Positions 21,914 through 34,483 of a stretch of DNA of 64,000 nucleotides are shown here, piece after piece. The position numbers were made by a program, and so were the translations under genes. Positions within the stretch are counted from its first letter, which is position 1. Each line of letters begins with the position of its first letter. The notes beneath the pieces were generated by a model, which saw nothing but the letters and a program-made list of their open reading frames with translations, was not told where the DNA came from and made no database searches. The stretch lies in contig CM045729.1 of the NCBI GenBank assembly GCA_024760905.1, positions 54,590,080-54,654,079 of the forward strand. Reading direction: 5' to 3'. Source of the stretch: Plotosus lineatus (lineage: Eukaryota > Chordata > Actinopteri > Siluriformes > Plotosidae).

Positions 21914-22644
21914 CATTCAGGTGAACACCTAACCATCAAACTCAATATGTGCTTGTTGAACGTCCCATTCCATTGAGTCAATCTTTGCTCTTATGATATC
22001 CTGCACTCTACTTTCAAGGCTTGCCACCTGATTTTGGAGTGTGAGAATTTGAGTTCGTTGAGCCAGAGGAAGACAAGTGGAGTGAGGCACTGATCTCTGG
22101 ATTGAAAGCCTTCGATGCAGTCAGAGTTCCAGGTTATGACAAAGGTGCTCAGTGGGGTAGAGGAGAGGTCTTTGTGTAGATTTGAGTTCTGTAACTTCAA
22201 CGTTTGCTGATCATATCTTCATGAACCATGAAGATATGATTTGCAACAGCATATTGTGCTGTACAATTGTTTGCATGCAATAACTTTATACATATAGGAC
22301 ATACATACGTACTTCTGCAATGAGATGACTGTCAAAGCATAACATTCCCATCATTACACTTTTGATTTGTTCTGAAGTTCTTCCCTTTTTCACATGTGTA
22401 CTGTGACCATAGCCAAACAACTCTATCTTTGATTTTTTTTTTTTTGTCCAAAGCATATTATTCTAAAAGGCCTGGCCTTGCCTATATGGTCAACTGTATT
22501 TTAACACTAATACCCTTTAAGAACAGCAAAGGTTACTTTAGTGCAGGTCTCGTTTTGATAGCAGATGCACGTTCACATCAGTAGTTGCAAAAATTAACTG
22601 CAGATTATGTGATAAAATTTTGAGGGCCTTGAAGATAATGACAT

Positions 22645-22982
22645 CAGTACATTTTCTGTAACTGCTTAATCCTAATTAGGGTCGTGGGGAGGCTGGCGCC
22701 CATCCCAGCCGACTCTGAGGGAGGGCAGAGTACACCCCGGAGAGCTCGCCAGGCCATCGCAGGGCAGAAACATGCTGACGGCTTTGCAGATACTCTTTAT
22801 GAAAGTCAGCAAAGGTTCTTTTACATGAACCTCTCACCATAGACAGTGAGAGACATGGCCGGCCTTCGATCACCCAGTTAGCTGCACTGGGGGGACAGTG
22901 ACAACCTTGTGGAGAGTGGGACTCGAACCCCCAACCTTAGGATCAGCGATCCAGTGCCCTATACCACTAGGCAACCACTACC
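22645..22982 (-). mobile_element. tRNA-derived SINE, family A with alternate tail
   Basis: 13-bp duplication AAGATAATGACAT (22632-22644, 22983-22995). Plus strand: TTCTGTAACTGCTTAATCCT, GGGAGGCTGGCGCCCATCCC, body, GGACTCGAACCCCCAACC and CCAGTGCCCTATACCACTAG. Confidence 0.9.
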
Positions 22983-23014
22983 AAGATAATGACATTTTTT
23001 CTTTTATCCTCCCC

Positions 23015-23630
23015 CCCCCCCCCCCCCCCCCATAATAAGTACTTAGGCTCAACAATCCAGAGCAATGGAGAGTGTGGAAAAGAGGTGAAGAAACGTGTGC
23101 AGGCAGGCTGGAATGGTTGGAGAAAAGTGTCCGGTGTGATGTGCGATAGGAGAGTGTCAGCAAGAATGAAGGGAAAAGTGTACAAGACGGTGGTGAGGCC
23201 AGCGATGTTGTATGGATTAGAAACAGTGGCGCTGAGGAAAAGGCAGGAGGCAGAGCTGGAGGTAGCGGAGATGAAAATGTTGAGGTTCTCTCTGGAAGTA
23301 ACGAGGATGGATAGGATCAGGAATGAGCACATCAGAGGGACAGCCCACGTAAGATGTTTTGGAGACAAAGTCAGAGAGGCTAGATTGAGATGGTTTGGAC
23401 ATGTACAGAGGAGGGATAGTGAGTATATTGGTAGTAGGATGCTGAGGTTGGAACTACCAGGCAGAAGGCCTCGAGGAAGACCAAAGAAGAGATTTATGGA
23501 TGTGGTGAAGGAAGACATGAAGGTCGTTGGAGTCAGAAAAGAAGATGCGGAGGACAGGGTGAGGTGGAGGCGGATGATTTGCTGTGGCGACCCCTGAAGG
23601 GAGCAGCCGAAAGTAAAAGAAGAAGATCCT
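23015..23630 (+). mobile_element. 5'-truncated LINE (same family as the 30.1-33.1 kb element)
   Basis: Open from about 23031 to 23597: STIQSNGECGKEVKKRVQAG, WRKVSGVMCDRRVSARMKGK, VYKTVVRPAMLYGLETV, EMKMLRFSLEVTRMDRIRN, RWFGHVQRRDSEYIGSRMLR and PRGRPKKRFMDVVKEDMKVV, then 3' end GGCGACCCCTGAAGGGAGCA and AAAAGAAGAAG. A 20-bp C run (23011-23030) marks the 5' junction. This fragment has no stop, but it lacks the RT core and the endonuclease. Confidence 0.9.
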
Positions 23631-24256
23631 TTCCCCCCATAAATATGGGCTGCTCTCAGATCGAATTTACTGGGGTGGCCAATCCAAGACAAACTTGTGG
23701 TCGTTTAAAATTTGTGCCACTTGTAAATGTATTTATCTCTAATAGAATGATTTGTTTTAAACAATTTGACTTTATCTGCCTCTTAGACTTTACAGCTTTT
23801 TTTTTTTCCACTGATCCCTCCGTCTTCAATGCCAAGAAGAACACCAGCCCTTAGATGTCGGGTTTAATTAAGACTATTACAAATATATCTCTAGGCACAG
23901 TATCAAAGAGGAGGAAAAGTTTCCGAATCATCACAATTTAAAAAATATCAGATTCTAAAATATCCAAATCTAAATACAGCCTTTGTAAACTCTTCTACAG
24001 TCACAATATTACTCAACTACTGCCTCACTGGGATGGCCCTGGGCCTAACACTAAGTAACTTATTTCCTCTGTTTTTTGAAAATGTCTTCCCTGTCGGCCA
24101 GTGACATCAGTTCTGTCTGAGTGATCTGGCAGTGAATGCTATCTCTGCACTCTAGACTACACCAGCAATACTTGAGTTAACGACAGGGCTGGAACAAACA
24201 CTGGGCAGAGTACATGGAACTCTGTATTTATAATTCTATATTTAGTCACTAGACTC

Positions 24257-24408
24257 ATGGATTTATGGATGTGGTGAAGGAGGACATGAAGGTAGTTGGA
24301 GTAAGAGTAGAAGATGCAGAGGATCGGGTGAGATGGCGGCAGATGATTCACTGTGGCGACCCCTGAAGGGAAAAGCCGAAAGGAAAAGAGGAAGAAGAAG
24401 AAGAAGAC
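24257..24408 (+). mobile_element. short 3'-end LINE fragment (same family)
   Basis: GATTTATGGATGTGGTGAAG, AGACATGAAGGTAGTTGGAG-like text, CTGTGGCGACCCCTGAAGGG and an (AAG)n tail. Only the last ~150 bp of the element is present. Confidence 0.85.
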
Positions 24409-24903
24409 TCACACTTCTGACTCTCCGTGGTACTCAGCCATGTGCGGCCATGTGCAGTAATATGTAATTAATGTGAATGTAAATGTAAACTGAGGTGCAA
24501 AGAATCCTGCACAGTTATCAGGAACGGGCCTACTTACACAGCCATGTTTTTGTTTTTTGAGATCGGGTTTTAAAGTAAAGGACAGTTTATTGCAAGTAAG
24601 TCACAATTTTTTCATGAGTTAGACATTAAAAAGGGAACAAAACACACCATGTTTCTGAAATGACTCAGTAAGTGGGTTCATGTGAAATGGATGTTTTCCT
24701 TTCATTCTTAAGTGCGCGCACACACACACTGGATGTTGAGTTTGGAGAGTATTTTGGAACCCTCTACTTCCTGCTGTTAAAAACAAAGTGACTTATGATC
24801 TTAAGGCCATGGAAGAGTCTGGAAGTTTTGGATTTCTCCTTCATTTTATAATTAGCTGCATGATTGTCAGAATTCTGGCGAATAATAAACCAAATAGAAG
24901 TGC

Positions 24904-25092
24904 TCAGTCTATCATACCACACGTCTCAGTCGGTCATACCACACGTCTCAGTCTGTCCTACCACACGTCTCAGTCTGTCCTGCCACACGTCTCAGTCGGT
25001 CATGCCACACGTCTCAGTCTGTCATGCCACACGTCTCAGTCGGTCATACCACACGTCTCAGTCGGTCATGCCACACGTCTCGGTCTATCATG
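24904..25092. repeat. 22-bp minisatellite
   Basis: About nine units of CAGTCGGTCATACCACACGTCT with variant positions (TCGG/TCTG, CATA/CCTA/CATG). Units abut directly with no spacers. The mixed variants suggest exchange between units. Confidence 0.95.
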
Positions 25093-25141
25093 CCACACGG
25101 TAGTGTAACGTACCTTACAAACACAATGCTTAAATATGTTC

Positions 25142-25146
<5 letters not shown>

Positions 25147-25196
<50 letters not shown>
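25147..25196. repeat. (TA)n microsatellite
   Basis: Fifty bases of alternating TA shortly after the minisatellite. Confidence 0.95.
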
Positions 25197-25200
<4 letters not shown>

Positions 25201-25861
25201 GTGCATTGTACCGCCCCTGATATAAGGCCCAATAAACATATTCCTTCCACAAGAAAGACGTTTGTTGAATTGTTATTTCACAGCAATGGGTTTGATAGAC
25301 GTTGCAGTTCCATTGCAAATCACAGGTTTATATGAATGCACTCAATTTAAATGTTATTGTTGGGGCAGCAGTAATAATTCCCATAGATAAGCACAAATGG
25401 ATGGGTGTATAATTTTTCCATCACACGGTCATCAAGACCGAAGGCTTAACCACAGAGGTATTCAACCTGATCCACAAAAGGGCCAGACTGGGTGCAAGCT
25501 TGCAGTGAAGTAACCAGGAGCCATACATCCACTTTTTGAAACCAATTAAACTTTCACTTTCAATAAACTTTCATGTGTGGCACCCACACCAGCCCTAATG
25601 GATAGGGATTGCTTTTATTTTGTAACTTGAGAGGAAACCAAAAAGAAAAAAAAAAGTTTGGAAAGGAGTCCGTTTGCAAATGTTCCACAATATTAACTTT
25701 AACTATCCACACAAAACATCACACCTCACTCTTCGATCAATAAAATTTCTGAGTATTGGCAAATTGCTGTCATTGACGAGGAGTAGACCTTGTGAAATTG
25801 TTGTTATTGGAAATCTTTGGTATGAGATGCTCAAAACCAGGACAGTCATCACAGCCCGACT

Positions 25862-26080
25862 TTCACTCATTCATTTTCAGAACCATTCAATCCTATTAGC
25901 CTATCTTAGTTGACACTGAGCAAAGGTGGAGCACACCCTGTACAGTTCACCGAACCATTACAGGAACAGGACCCACACCCACAGGCAATATGAAGTAGCT
26001 AATTGGACTAACGTGCATGGTTTTGAACTATGTGAGGAAACCCATGCAACAACGGAAAAAAATAACTAACTAAATAAATG
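25862..26080 (-). mobile_element. old CR1/L2-type tail or related SINE copy
   Basis: Plus strand has TCACTCATTCATTTTCAGAA, CTATCTTAGTTGACACTGAG, GTGGAGCACACCCTGTACAG and GTGAGGAAACCCATGCAAC. Same repeat class as the copy at 8.85-9.07 kb, more diverged, in the intergenic region downstream of ITGB5. Confidence 0.45.
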
Positions 26081-26084
26081 AGTA

Positions 26085-27206
26085 TGGACTCAAAGCCGCG
26101 CCTTTTTACAGCACAACTTGGTGTTTTTCCTCCTCAAGTGTTTATTTACCCATTTATTAGATCATTCTATTTAAAATGAACATGTTTAAACAGATGCAGG
26201 GAATAATTTTGTGAAGTTTACTTGAATAAATTTGCTGAACAATTCATTTGATTGACTCCATCTCCATCCCCTCAGACACATCCTCTGAGTTACCCAGTCA
26301 TTGCCACACTTAAGACAGTTCATAATTTATTTACTCATATTTTCCAGAGGTTTGAGTTCCGCTACCAGCAGACATGAGATAATTTGTTTGAGTCACAGGG
26401 AAGCAATGGGACGTTATGGTCATTGCAGTGAAAATTATAGTCCAATTACCCTGACATCTGGCATCGGAACACAGTAACTGACAAACCCAAACAGCTGGAT
26501 GCATTACTTAAGATGCAAAAGCTTGGAAGACGCGTCTATACATAACCGGGGACAAGTTTCGAGATCGGACGTGATTCTTTACACTCGGTTCACACCAAAG
26601 ATTATTTTCACGTCTCTAAAGGCACAATAAACAAGCAAAGTAAAAAAGAAAAAAATGCAAACATGAGACTGGTGAGAGAGAATTTGTATTTATTTTTTCC
26701 CCATTTTAGAAATCCATACAATGTGCAAAACTAAATGCAAGAAAGTTATTGCTCTGTTAGTACCAAACATTTGTAAAATACAGGATCCTCGTCTATAGTT
26801 ATACTATTTATGGCATCAACATCTTATCTGTCCATAAAATTATGCACACGGCATCCTCAATGTGGAGGACTTGTGGTTAGAGCTGCAGAATTGGCGATTT
26901 CACTCAAGTAGTTCATTTATTTGCAAAGTTCATCACTCCTGCAGTAAAGGCTCTTCTTTAATTCCATTTCCGTCCTCTATCAGAGAAAACTAAAGAGCAT
27001 AAGCAATTCAGCTTATTGTACAGCGTGTGGTTCAGTTATTAGACTTCATGAAACAGCCCATGAAATAAGAACAGACTTGAATGGCACTTTGTTGTCATAG
27101 TCATTTTTATGAAAGGGGGCAAGCTTTCGGCCCCACTTACAAAACTGTAAACCACATCAACCGGACCGGTCCTGCCGTGTCCCCACATCAACCAGCAGGC
27201 CTGAGA
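26085..27206. other. ITGB5 3' UTR and adjoining intergenic DNA
   Basis: Immediately downstream of the ITGB5 stop; contains two AATAAA signals on the minus strand (26916-26921, 26689-26694). No other coding signal or repeat was recognised. The extent of the UTR cannot be fixed from sequence. Confidence 0.5.
26916..26921 (-). terminator. candidate ITGB5 poly(A) signal AATAAA
   Basis: The complement reads AATAAA about 290 nt after the ITGB5 stop codon. A second AATAAA is at 26689-26694, about 515 nt after the stop. Either could end the 3' UTR; transcript data would be needed to choose. Confidence 0.35.
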
Positions 27207-27302
27207 TCAGTGAAGTACTCCATTATAAGACTTGCTGTGCATCTGGAATGCAGTCTCCACTGAATGAGTAGATATCGGATGCTTGTAGAGGGGATTGGAG
27301 GC
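27207..27302 (-). CDS. itgb5: ITGB5 terminal coding exon (distal cytoplasmic tail)
   Basis: Acceptor TTACAG (27304-27303), then 31 codons starting ASNPLYKHPISTHSVET, ending SKSYNGVLH and stop TGA (27207-27209). The proximal NPLY motif, the usual talin-binding site, is intact. The distal position is SKSY where human beta-5 has NKSY, so the Asn of the NxxY-type motif is replaced. The phase-0 start joins RARYEM with ASNPLY. Confidence 0.95.
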   Translation of the reverse strand, partial: ASNPLYKHPISTHSVETAFQMHSKSYNGVLH

Positions 27303-27826
27303 CTGTAAGGGAGAGAGGAACAGACTGATAGAATGAGACAGAAGAGAAACTGGGTCAAACGGGTTTATTGAAATGCACATCGTTGTGGAGCAGAGCAACT
27401 TGAGGTTTTGAAACAGAGCCCTGAAATAATCAGCATTATTTGTTCCTCCTAACTCACTGGAGGGATTCGAGAAGACTTTTCATCAGTGGAGTGTTTTCTT
27501 CCAATTCACTGTTACAGACAGAAACTATTCCGGTTTAAACTGGTTACGTCAAACATCATAAACATGTTGACCTTCAACTCTAGTACATCATCCATTAGAA
27601 ATAAAAAAATATATAAAATACATATAGATTTTTACATTTCAGATAATAGATGGTCTTTATAGCCTTCAGTGTATGCAAAACAATATAAAAAAAAAAGTGG
27701 CTAGTAATTGAAATATAATGATCTTAAATAAACTAATCACAAAAAACTAAATTGTTTTCATTCTAGTTTAATAATATAAAGTCTCTATTACTGTCTTTGT
27801 TGTGCCACACGAAATAACATCTTTAC

Positions 27827-27993
27827 CATCTCATATCGTGCCCGTGATCGTGCACTTTGGAAGCGGGCAAACTCGCGCCGGTCATGGATGGTGATTACTA
27901 ACTTCCACATGGCTAACAGCACAATTCCCACTAGTAGGATACTGCCCACAACCGCAAGAAGCACCGTCATAGCATCAGGAGGAGAACCACACA
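27827..27993 (-). CDS. itgb5: ITGB5 exon: transmembrane helix and proximal tail
   Basis: A 167-nt exon between acceptor ACACAG (27995-27994) and donor GTAAAG (27826-27821). It encodes [20 protein letters not shown] and the rest of a ~23-residue helix ending at the WK boundary. Then follows the proximal tail with HDRREF, where the Asp forms the inhibitory salt bridge with the alpha subunit, and finally ARSRARYEM. It ends in phase 0. In human beta-5 the [11 protein letters not shown] stretch is a known PAK4 site; here the first Glu is Ala. Confidence 0.96.
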
Positions 27994-28235
27994 CTGTGTA
28001 TACAGACACACACACACAGTGAGTATATATATACACATGTAGTTATATATAACTTGATCACTGATTCACACACATTATTTATTTACATAAAAAACAGCCA
28101 GAAGCACTAGTAATCTTTTCATTACTCTTTCCGACCTGCCGTTATTGTTCCTGTTCACAGTTGTAACAGCTGTGGGAGAGTATGCAGGTAATTACAGTTA
28201 TGTAGTTCACATAATTGCGGGAGCTGTACACTAAC

Positions 28236-28355
28236 CTGGCTCCTGCAGAGCAGTGAGGACTGACTGACCACTGGCATGTTCAGAGTAGGTGAACTTCATC
28301 ACACATTCATTCTCAGTCTTATACAAACAAAGGACGGTGTTTGGGTCATCCGTAT
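28236..28355 (-). CDS. itgb5: ITGB5 exon: end of beta-tail domain
   Basis: A 120-nt exon between acceptor CCTGCAG (28357-28356) and donor GTTAGT (28235-28230). It encodes [39 protein letters not shown]. The two cysteines and the YKT..ECVM.FTY pattern are those of the beta-5 tail domain. It leaves in phase 1; its G joins TG of the next exon as Val. Confidence 0.94.
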
Positions 28356-29870
<1,515 letters not shown>

Positions 29871-29877
29871 GGGGATT

Positions 29878-30027
29878 TTCTGAGTAGATCCTTCCGTAGG
29901 AGAGTGCTCAATACTTTTTGGTAGAGCAAATAACAATAAAAGGACAGGACAAAGACTTTCTATTTAAACGCCATTTATCACTACAGATCTGTTTCGAGGG
30001 GTGATTCAGGTGATTATAGAAGAATCT

Positions 30028-30030
<3 letters not shown>
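29878..30030. mobile_element. Penelope-like fragment, third copy, hammerhead broken
   Basis: Same orientation as the left copy at 1.6-1.8 kb: TTTCTGAGTAGATCCTTCCG, GTAGGAGAGTGCTCAATACT, AAAGGACAGGACAAAGACTT and the hammerhead stem III text CTACAGATCTGTTTCG. Most of stem II is deleted and the core reads CTGAATC on the minus strand instead of CTGAAGA, so the ribozyme cannot fold. AT repeats flank both sides. Confidence 0.6.

Positions 30031-30098
<68 letters not shown>
30028..30098. repeat. (TA)n microsatellite
   Basis: TA run between the Penelope-like fragment and the 5' end of the LINE. Confidence 0.95.
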
Positions 30099-30103
<5 letters not shown>

Positions 30104-30369
30104 ACCAGTGTCCACAAACCAGTGTCTCTCCCTCACACCAGTCCCAAGCCCAGATAAATGCAGAGGGTTGTGTCAGGAAGGGCATGCGACGTAAGACCAA
30201 TGGCAAACTTTATAATGCAAATCACAACTATTACCTCCATACCGGATTGGTCGAGGCCCGAGTTAACAACGACCGTCAGTGCTGTTAACCAACAGGTTGC
30301 TGGTGGAAATTGGACTACTGTTGGTCGAAGAAGGAGAGGTGGGAGGCATGTCCGTAGGCAGAGAGAGAA

Positions 30370-31080
30370 GAGGAAACGCATGAGTCTAGGTCTGAGAGTA
30401 GGGACTTTGAATGTTGGAACTATGAAAGGAAAAGATAGAGAGCTGGCTAAGCTGTTCCATCATGGTGTGGATGGGAAGAGAAATGGAGTAGGAGTCATCT
30501 TGAAGGAGGGTGTTTGTCAGGAATGTTTGAGAAGTGAAAAGAGTGTCAGACAGAGTGAGGAGTCTCAAGTTAGAAATTGAAGGCGTGGTGTTCAATGTTG
30601 TTAGTGCTTATGCCCCACCGGCGGGATGTGAGCTAGAAGAGAAGGAGAGATTCTGGAGTGACTTAGATGAAGTGATGCAGAGGTGAAAGCGTGGTCATTG
30701 GTGCAGACTTCAATGAACATGTTGGTGCAGGCAACAGAGGGGACGAGGAAGTGATGGGCAGGTTTGGTATCCAGGACAGGAACACAGAAGGACAGATGTT
30801 GATAGATTTTGCAAAATGGATGGAAATGGCTGTGGTGAATACTTTCTTCCAGAACAGACAGGTGCACAGGGTGACTTATAAAAGCGGAGGTAGGAGCACA
30901 CATGTAGACTACATCTTGTGTAGATGATGCAGTTTGAAGGAAGTCAGTGATCGCAAAGTAGTAGTGGTTGAGAGTGTTGCCAAACAGCACAGGATGGTGG
31001 TGTGCAGGATGACACTGATGGTGAGGAAGGTGAAGAAGGCAAAGGCAGAGCAGAAGACAAAGTGGTAGAAGCTGAAAAAG
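30370..31080 (+). pseudogene. LINE endonuclease domain, frameshifted
   Basis: LRVGTLNVGTMKGKDREL begins the domain (NxGT first motif), then HHGVDGKRNGVGVILKE. A second frame gives VIGADFNEHVGAGNRGDEEV (the GADFN metal-binding motif) and VTYKSGGRSTHVDYILCR with the DY motif. The intact enzyme would nick target DNA; here at least two frame changes separate the motifs and one internal segment is missing. Confidence 0.85.
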
Positions 31081-31639
31081 GAAGAGTGTCGTGTTGTCTT
31101 CAAGGAGGAGTTGAAACAGGCTTTGGGTGGTCAGGAAGTGCTTCCAGATGACTGGACAACCACAGCAAATGTGATCGGAAAGACAAGTATGAGAGTACTT
31201 GGTGTGTCATCTGGAAGGAAAGTGGATAAGGAGACATGGTGGTGGAATGAGGAAGTGCAGGAGTGTGTAGAAAGGAAGAGGTTAGCTAAGAAGAAGTGGG
31301 ACATTGAGAGGACCAAAGAGAGTAAACAGGAGTACAGGGAGACACAGCGTAAGGTGAAGGTAGCGGTGTCAAAGGCCAAACAGAGGGTGTATGGTGACTT
31401 GTATGATAGGTTGGACAGTAAGGAGGGAGAAAATGATTTATACAGGTTGGCACAGCAGAGAGCTAGAGATGGGAAGGACGTGCAGCAAGTTAGCGTGATG
31501 AAGGACAGAGAGGGAAACGTATTGACTGATGACAGAAGTGTGCTGGGAAGATGGAAAGAGTACTTTGAAGAGCTGATGAATGAGAAAAATGAGAGAGAAA
31601 AAAAAAAAAAAAAGAGTAGAAGAGGTGACCGTTGAGGAG

Positions 31640-32526
31640 CAGGAAGTAGCAAAGATCAGTAAGAGTGAAGTGTGGAGGGCAATGAAGAGGATGAAGAGTG
31701 GAAGGGTAGTTGGTCCTGATGATATACCTGTGGAGGTATGGAAGTGTCTAGGAGAGGTAGCAATAGATTTTCTGATAAGAACATTCAACAAGGTCTTAGA
31801 GAGTGAGCAGATACCAGGATGCCAGAGGAATGGAGGAGAAGTGTGCTTGTGCCCATTTTTAAGAACAAGGGAGATGTACAGAGTTGTGGCAACTACAGAG
31901 GGATAAAGTTGATGAGCCATACGATGAAGTTATGGGAAAGAATAGTGGAAGCTAGACTCAGGGCAGAAGTCAGCATTTGTGAACAACAGTTTGGTTTCAT
32001 GCCAAGAAAGAGCACCACAGATGCAGTGTTTGCTTTGAGGATGTTAATGGAGAAGTACAGAGAAGGTCAGAGGGAGCTGCATTGTGCCTTTGTGGATCTG
32101 GAGAAAGCATATGACAGGGTGCCAAAAGAAGAACTGTGGTATTGCATGAGGAAGTCTGGAGTGGCAGAGAAGTACGTTAGAGTGGTACAGGACATGTATG
32201 AGAGATCTAAGACAGTGGTGAGGTGTGTTGTCGGCATGACCAAAGAATTCAAGGTGGAGGTGGGACTGCATCAAGGATCAGCTCTGAGCCCCTTCTTGTT
32301 TGCTATGGTGATGGACAGGCTGACAGACGAGGTTAGACAAGAATCTCCATGGACTATGATGTCTGCAGATGACATTGTGATCTGTAGCGAGAGCAGAGAA
32401 CAAGTGGAGGAAAATCTAGAGAGGTGGAGGTATGCCCTGGAAAGGAGAGGAATGAAGGTTTGCCTCAGTAAGACAGAATACATGTGTGTGAATGACAAGC
32501 ACCCAACAGGAACGATAAGGTTATAG
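31640..32526 (+). pseudogene. LINE reverse transcriptase domain
   Basis: KRMKSGRVVGPDDIPVEVWK, PEEWRRSVLVPIFKNKGDVQ, YRGIKLMSHTMKLWERIVEA, FVDLEKAYDRVPKEELW (motif A Asp), VGLHQGSALSPFLFAMVMD (motif B) and SPWTMMSADDIVICSESREQ (motif C). Motif C reads SADD where the family normally has F/YADD. The frame changes at the A run (31599-31613) and again near 31815-31905. Confidence 0.88.
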
Positions 32527-33157
32527 GGAGCAGAGATAAAGAAGGTGGAGGATTTTAAGTACTTCAGCTCAACAATCCAGAGCAATGGAGAGTGTGGAAG
32601 AGAGGTCAAGAAGTGTGCGCAGGCAGGTTTGAACGGTTGGCGAAAAGTGTCCGCTGTGATGTGTGATAGGAGAGTATCGGCAAGAATGAAAGGAAAGGTG
32701 TACAAGACTGTGATGAGGCCAGTGACGTTGTATGGTTTAGAAACAGTGGCCCTGGGGAAAAGACAGGAGGCAGAGCTGGAGGTAGCAGAGATGAAAATTG
32801 TTGAGGTTCTCTCTGGGAGTAACAAGGATGGATAGGATCAGAAATGAGTACATCAGAGGGACAGCCCATGTAAGATGTTTTGGAGACAAACTCGGAGAGG
32901 CTAGATTGAGATGGTTTGGACATGTGCAGAGGAGGGACAGTGAGTATATTGGCAGTAGGATGCTGAAGTTGGAACTACCAGGCAGAAGGCATAGAGGAAG
33001 ACCAAAGAAGAGATTTATGGATGTGGGGAAGGAAGACCTGAAGGTCGTTGACATAAGAGAAGAAGATGCAGAGGACAGGGTGAGATTGAGGCAGATGATT
33101 TGCTGTGGCGACCCCTGAAGGGAGCAACCAAAAGGAAAAGAAGAGGAGATGAAGATA

Positions 33158-33713
33158 CAGCCGGCCCCCTACTTACGAAATTAATCCGTTCCAGAGTCTT
33201 TTTCGTAACGTGTGAGTTTCGTAAGTAGGGGCGCATTTTACATGTAAAACACCTGATTCGTTCCAAGGTTCCCAAGACTACCCAATAAACCCTTTAAAAA
33301 TGATAGAAGTACACCAATTTTGTATGAAATGTGTGTTAAAAGTAAAAGAAAATTATTTATTAAACCATTTAAACATTTTATTAACATATTTATTAATTAA
33401 ACCATTATTAAACATTTTTTATTAACACACACACACACCACTGTCTCTCTATCGCTCTCTCTCTCCCTCTCACACACAATACAGTACACATTAAATGTGT
33501 ATTGTATACATATCAAATGTTTGTGGCGCTGCGGGCCACGCCCACAAGCAGGACACCAGAGCATTTTAAGACGTGGAATTCAAAGCGCATTCCCTGCTTG
33601 ACAGATCGGAGGTCCAAACTCACATGCGCCACATTTATTAAACATTTACTGAATTAAACAACTTAAAAAACTAAACTAAAAACTAAAGAGTTAAGCCTCC
33701 TTTCATCTCTGAT

Positions 33714-33787
<74 letters not shown>

Positions 33788-34392
33788 CGGGCCCAGCCCA
33801 CATGCAATGCGCAGCTGACGGAACAATTCTATTTAAATATTTAAATGGATGGGATGTTGAATTTAAAGCAGAATTAGAGTACCTGTTTGAAAGATCAGTA
33901 GTCCTCATTCAATATTAACTTGCTTCCTTGCGAGATCGGAGGTCTTCTCCCACGGGGCACTCTGTTTTAATATCGGGCTGAAAAAATCGCCTCCGTCACT
34001 GTATTTTCGCTTTAAGGTCTCCTTCTGGTTCAATATCATCCTGGTTGTAGAGGGGTTTCGACGATAACGAAATATAATGCTGCATGATCAATCTCAAAAC
34101 AAGCCAACAGTCAACTCTCCTTCACGCGTGTGACAAGCAGGAAGTATGGGTAACAGCTGCCTCCTGGCTAATGGGAGAACAGCGGAGCAGGATGTTGGGA
34201 GACAGCCAATGAGAGAGCAACTCGCGCATCGTATGAAATTTTGATTGGCGCGTTTGAATTTTGAATGGCGCATTTGGCGCTTTTCGTAAGGAGGTGGTTG
34301 TTTTTGTATCCCGGGGACGAAAACTTAGGAAAATGTTTTTGTAACCTGGAATTTTCGTACCCAGAGGGGTTTCATAAGTCGGGGGCTGACTG
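33158..34392. mobile_element. pogo/Tigger-like DNA transposon, TTACGAAA end type
   Basis: Inverted ends CAGCCGGCCCCCTACTTACG and (right, inward) CAGTCAGCCCCCGACTTATG, flanked by TA (33156-33157, 34393-34394). Subterminal CCGTTCCA and GTTTCGTAA text recurs in the elements at 35.7 and 40.6 kb. Contains CT/CA repeats at 33719-33785. It inserted 10 bp after the LINE tail. No transposase frame recognised. Confidence 0.8.
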
Positions 34393-34483
34393 TATATATA
34401 TATTTTTATATATTTTATATATATATATATATAAAAATCATTAAATAAGTAGAGAGGGATCTGTGTATATTACATTATATATA

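Larger units (their letters stand above)
30108..33146 (+). mobile_element. near full-length LINE, apurinic-type endonuclease plus RT (RTE/Expander-like)
   Basis: About 3.04 kb in an ITGB5 intron. In order: 5' UTR with GTGTCAGGAAGGGCATGCGA, an APE-type endonuclease (30370-31080), a linker (31111-31640), RT (31640-32530) and a C-terminal region ending GGCGACCCCTGAAGGGAGCA then AAAGGAAAAGAAG. The single-ORF EN-RT layout and RWFGHVQRR C-terminus fit fish RTE/Expander-type LINEs; the clade name is from memory. Dead: several frameshifts, a slipped A run at 31599-31613, a TAG at 32524-32526 and an extra T near 32799. Confidence 0.88.

Noticed and set aside
24788..25108. Repetitive frame (HTSQSV units) or CRISPR-like array
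   Set aside because: A 22-bp tandem minisatellite; units abut with no spacers and the setting is a vertebrate genome.
29878..30030. Third functional hammerhead
   Set aside because: Stem II is largely deleted and the core reads CTGAATC, so the fold is not possible.
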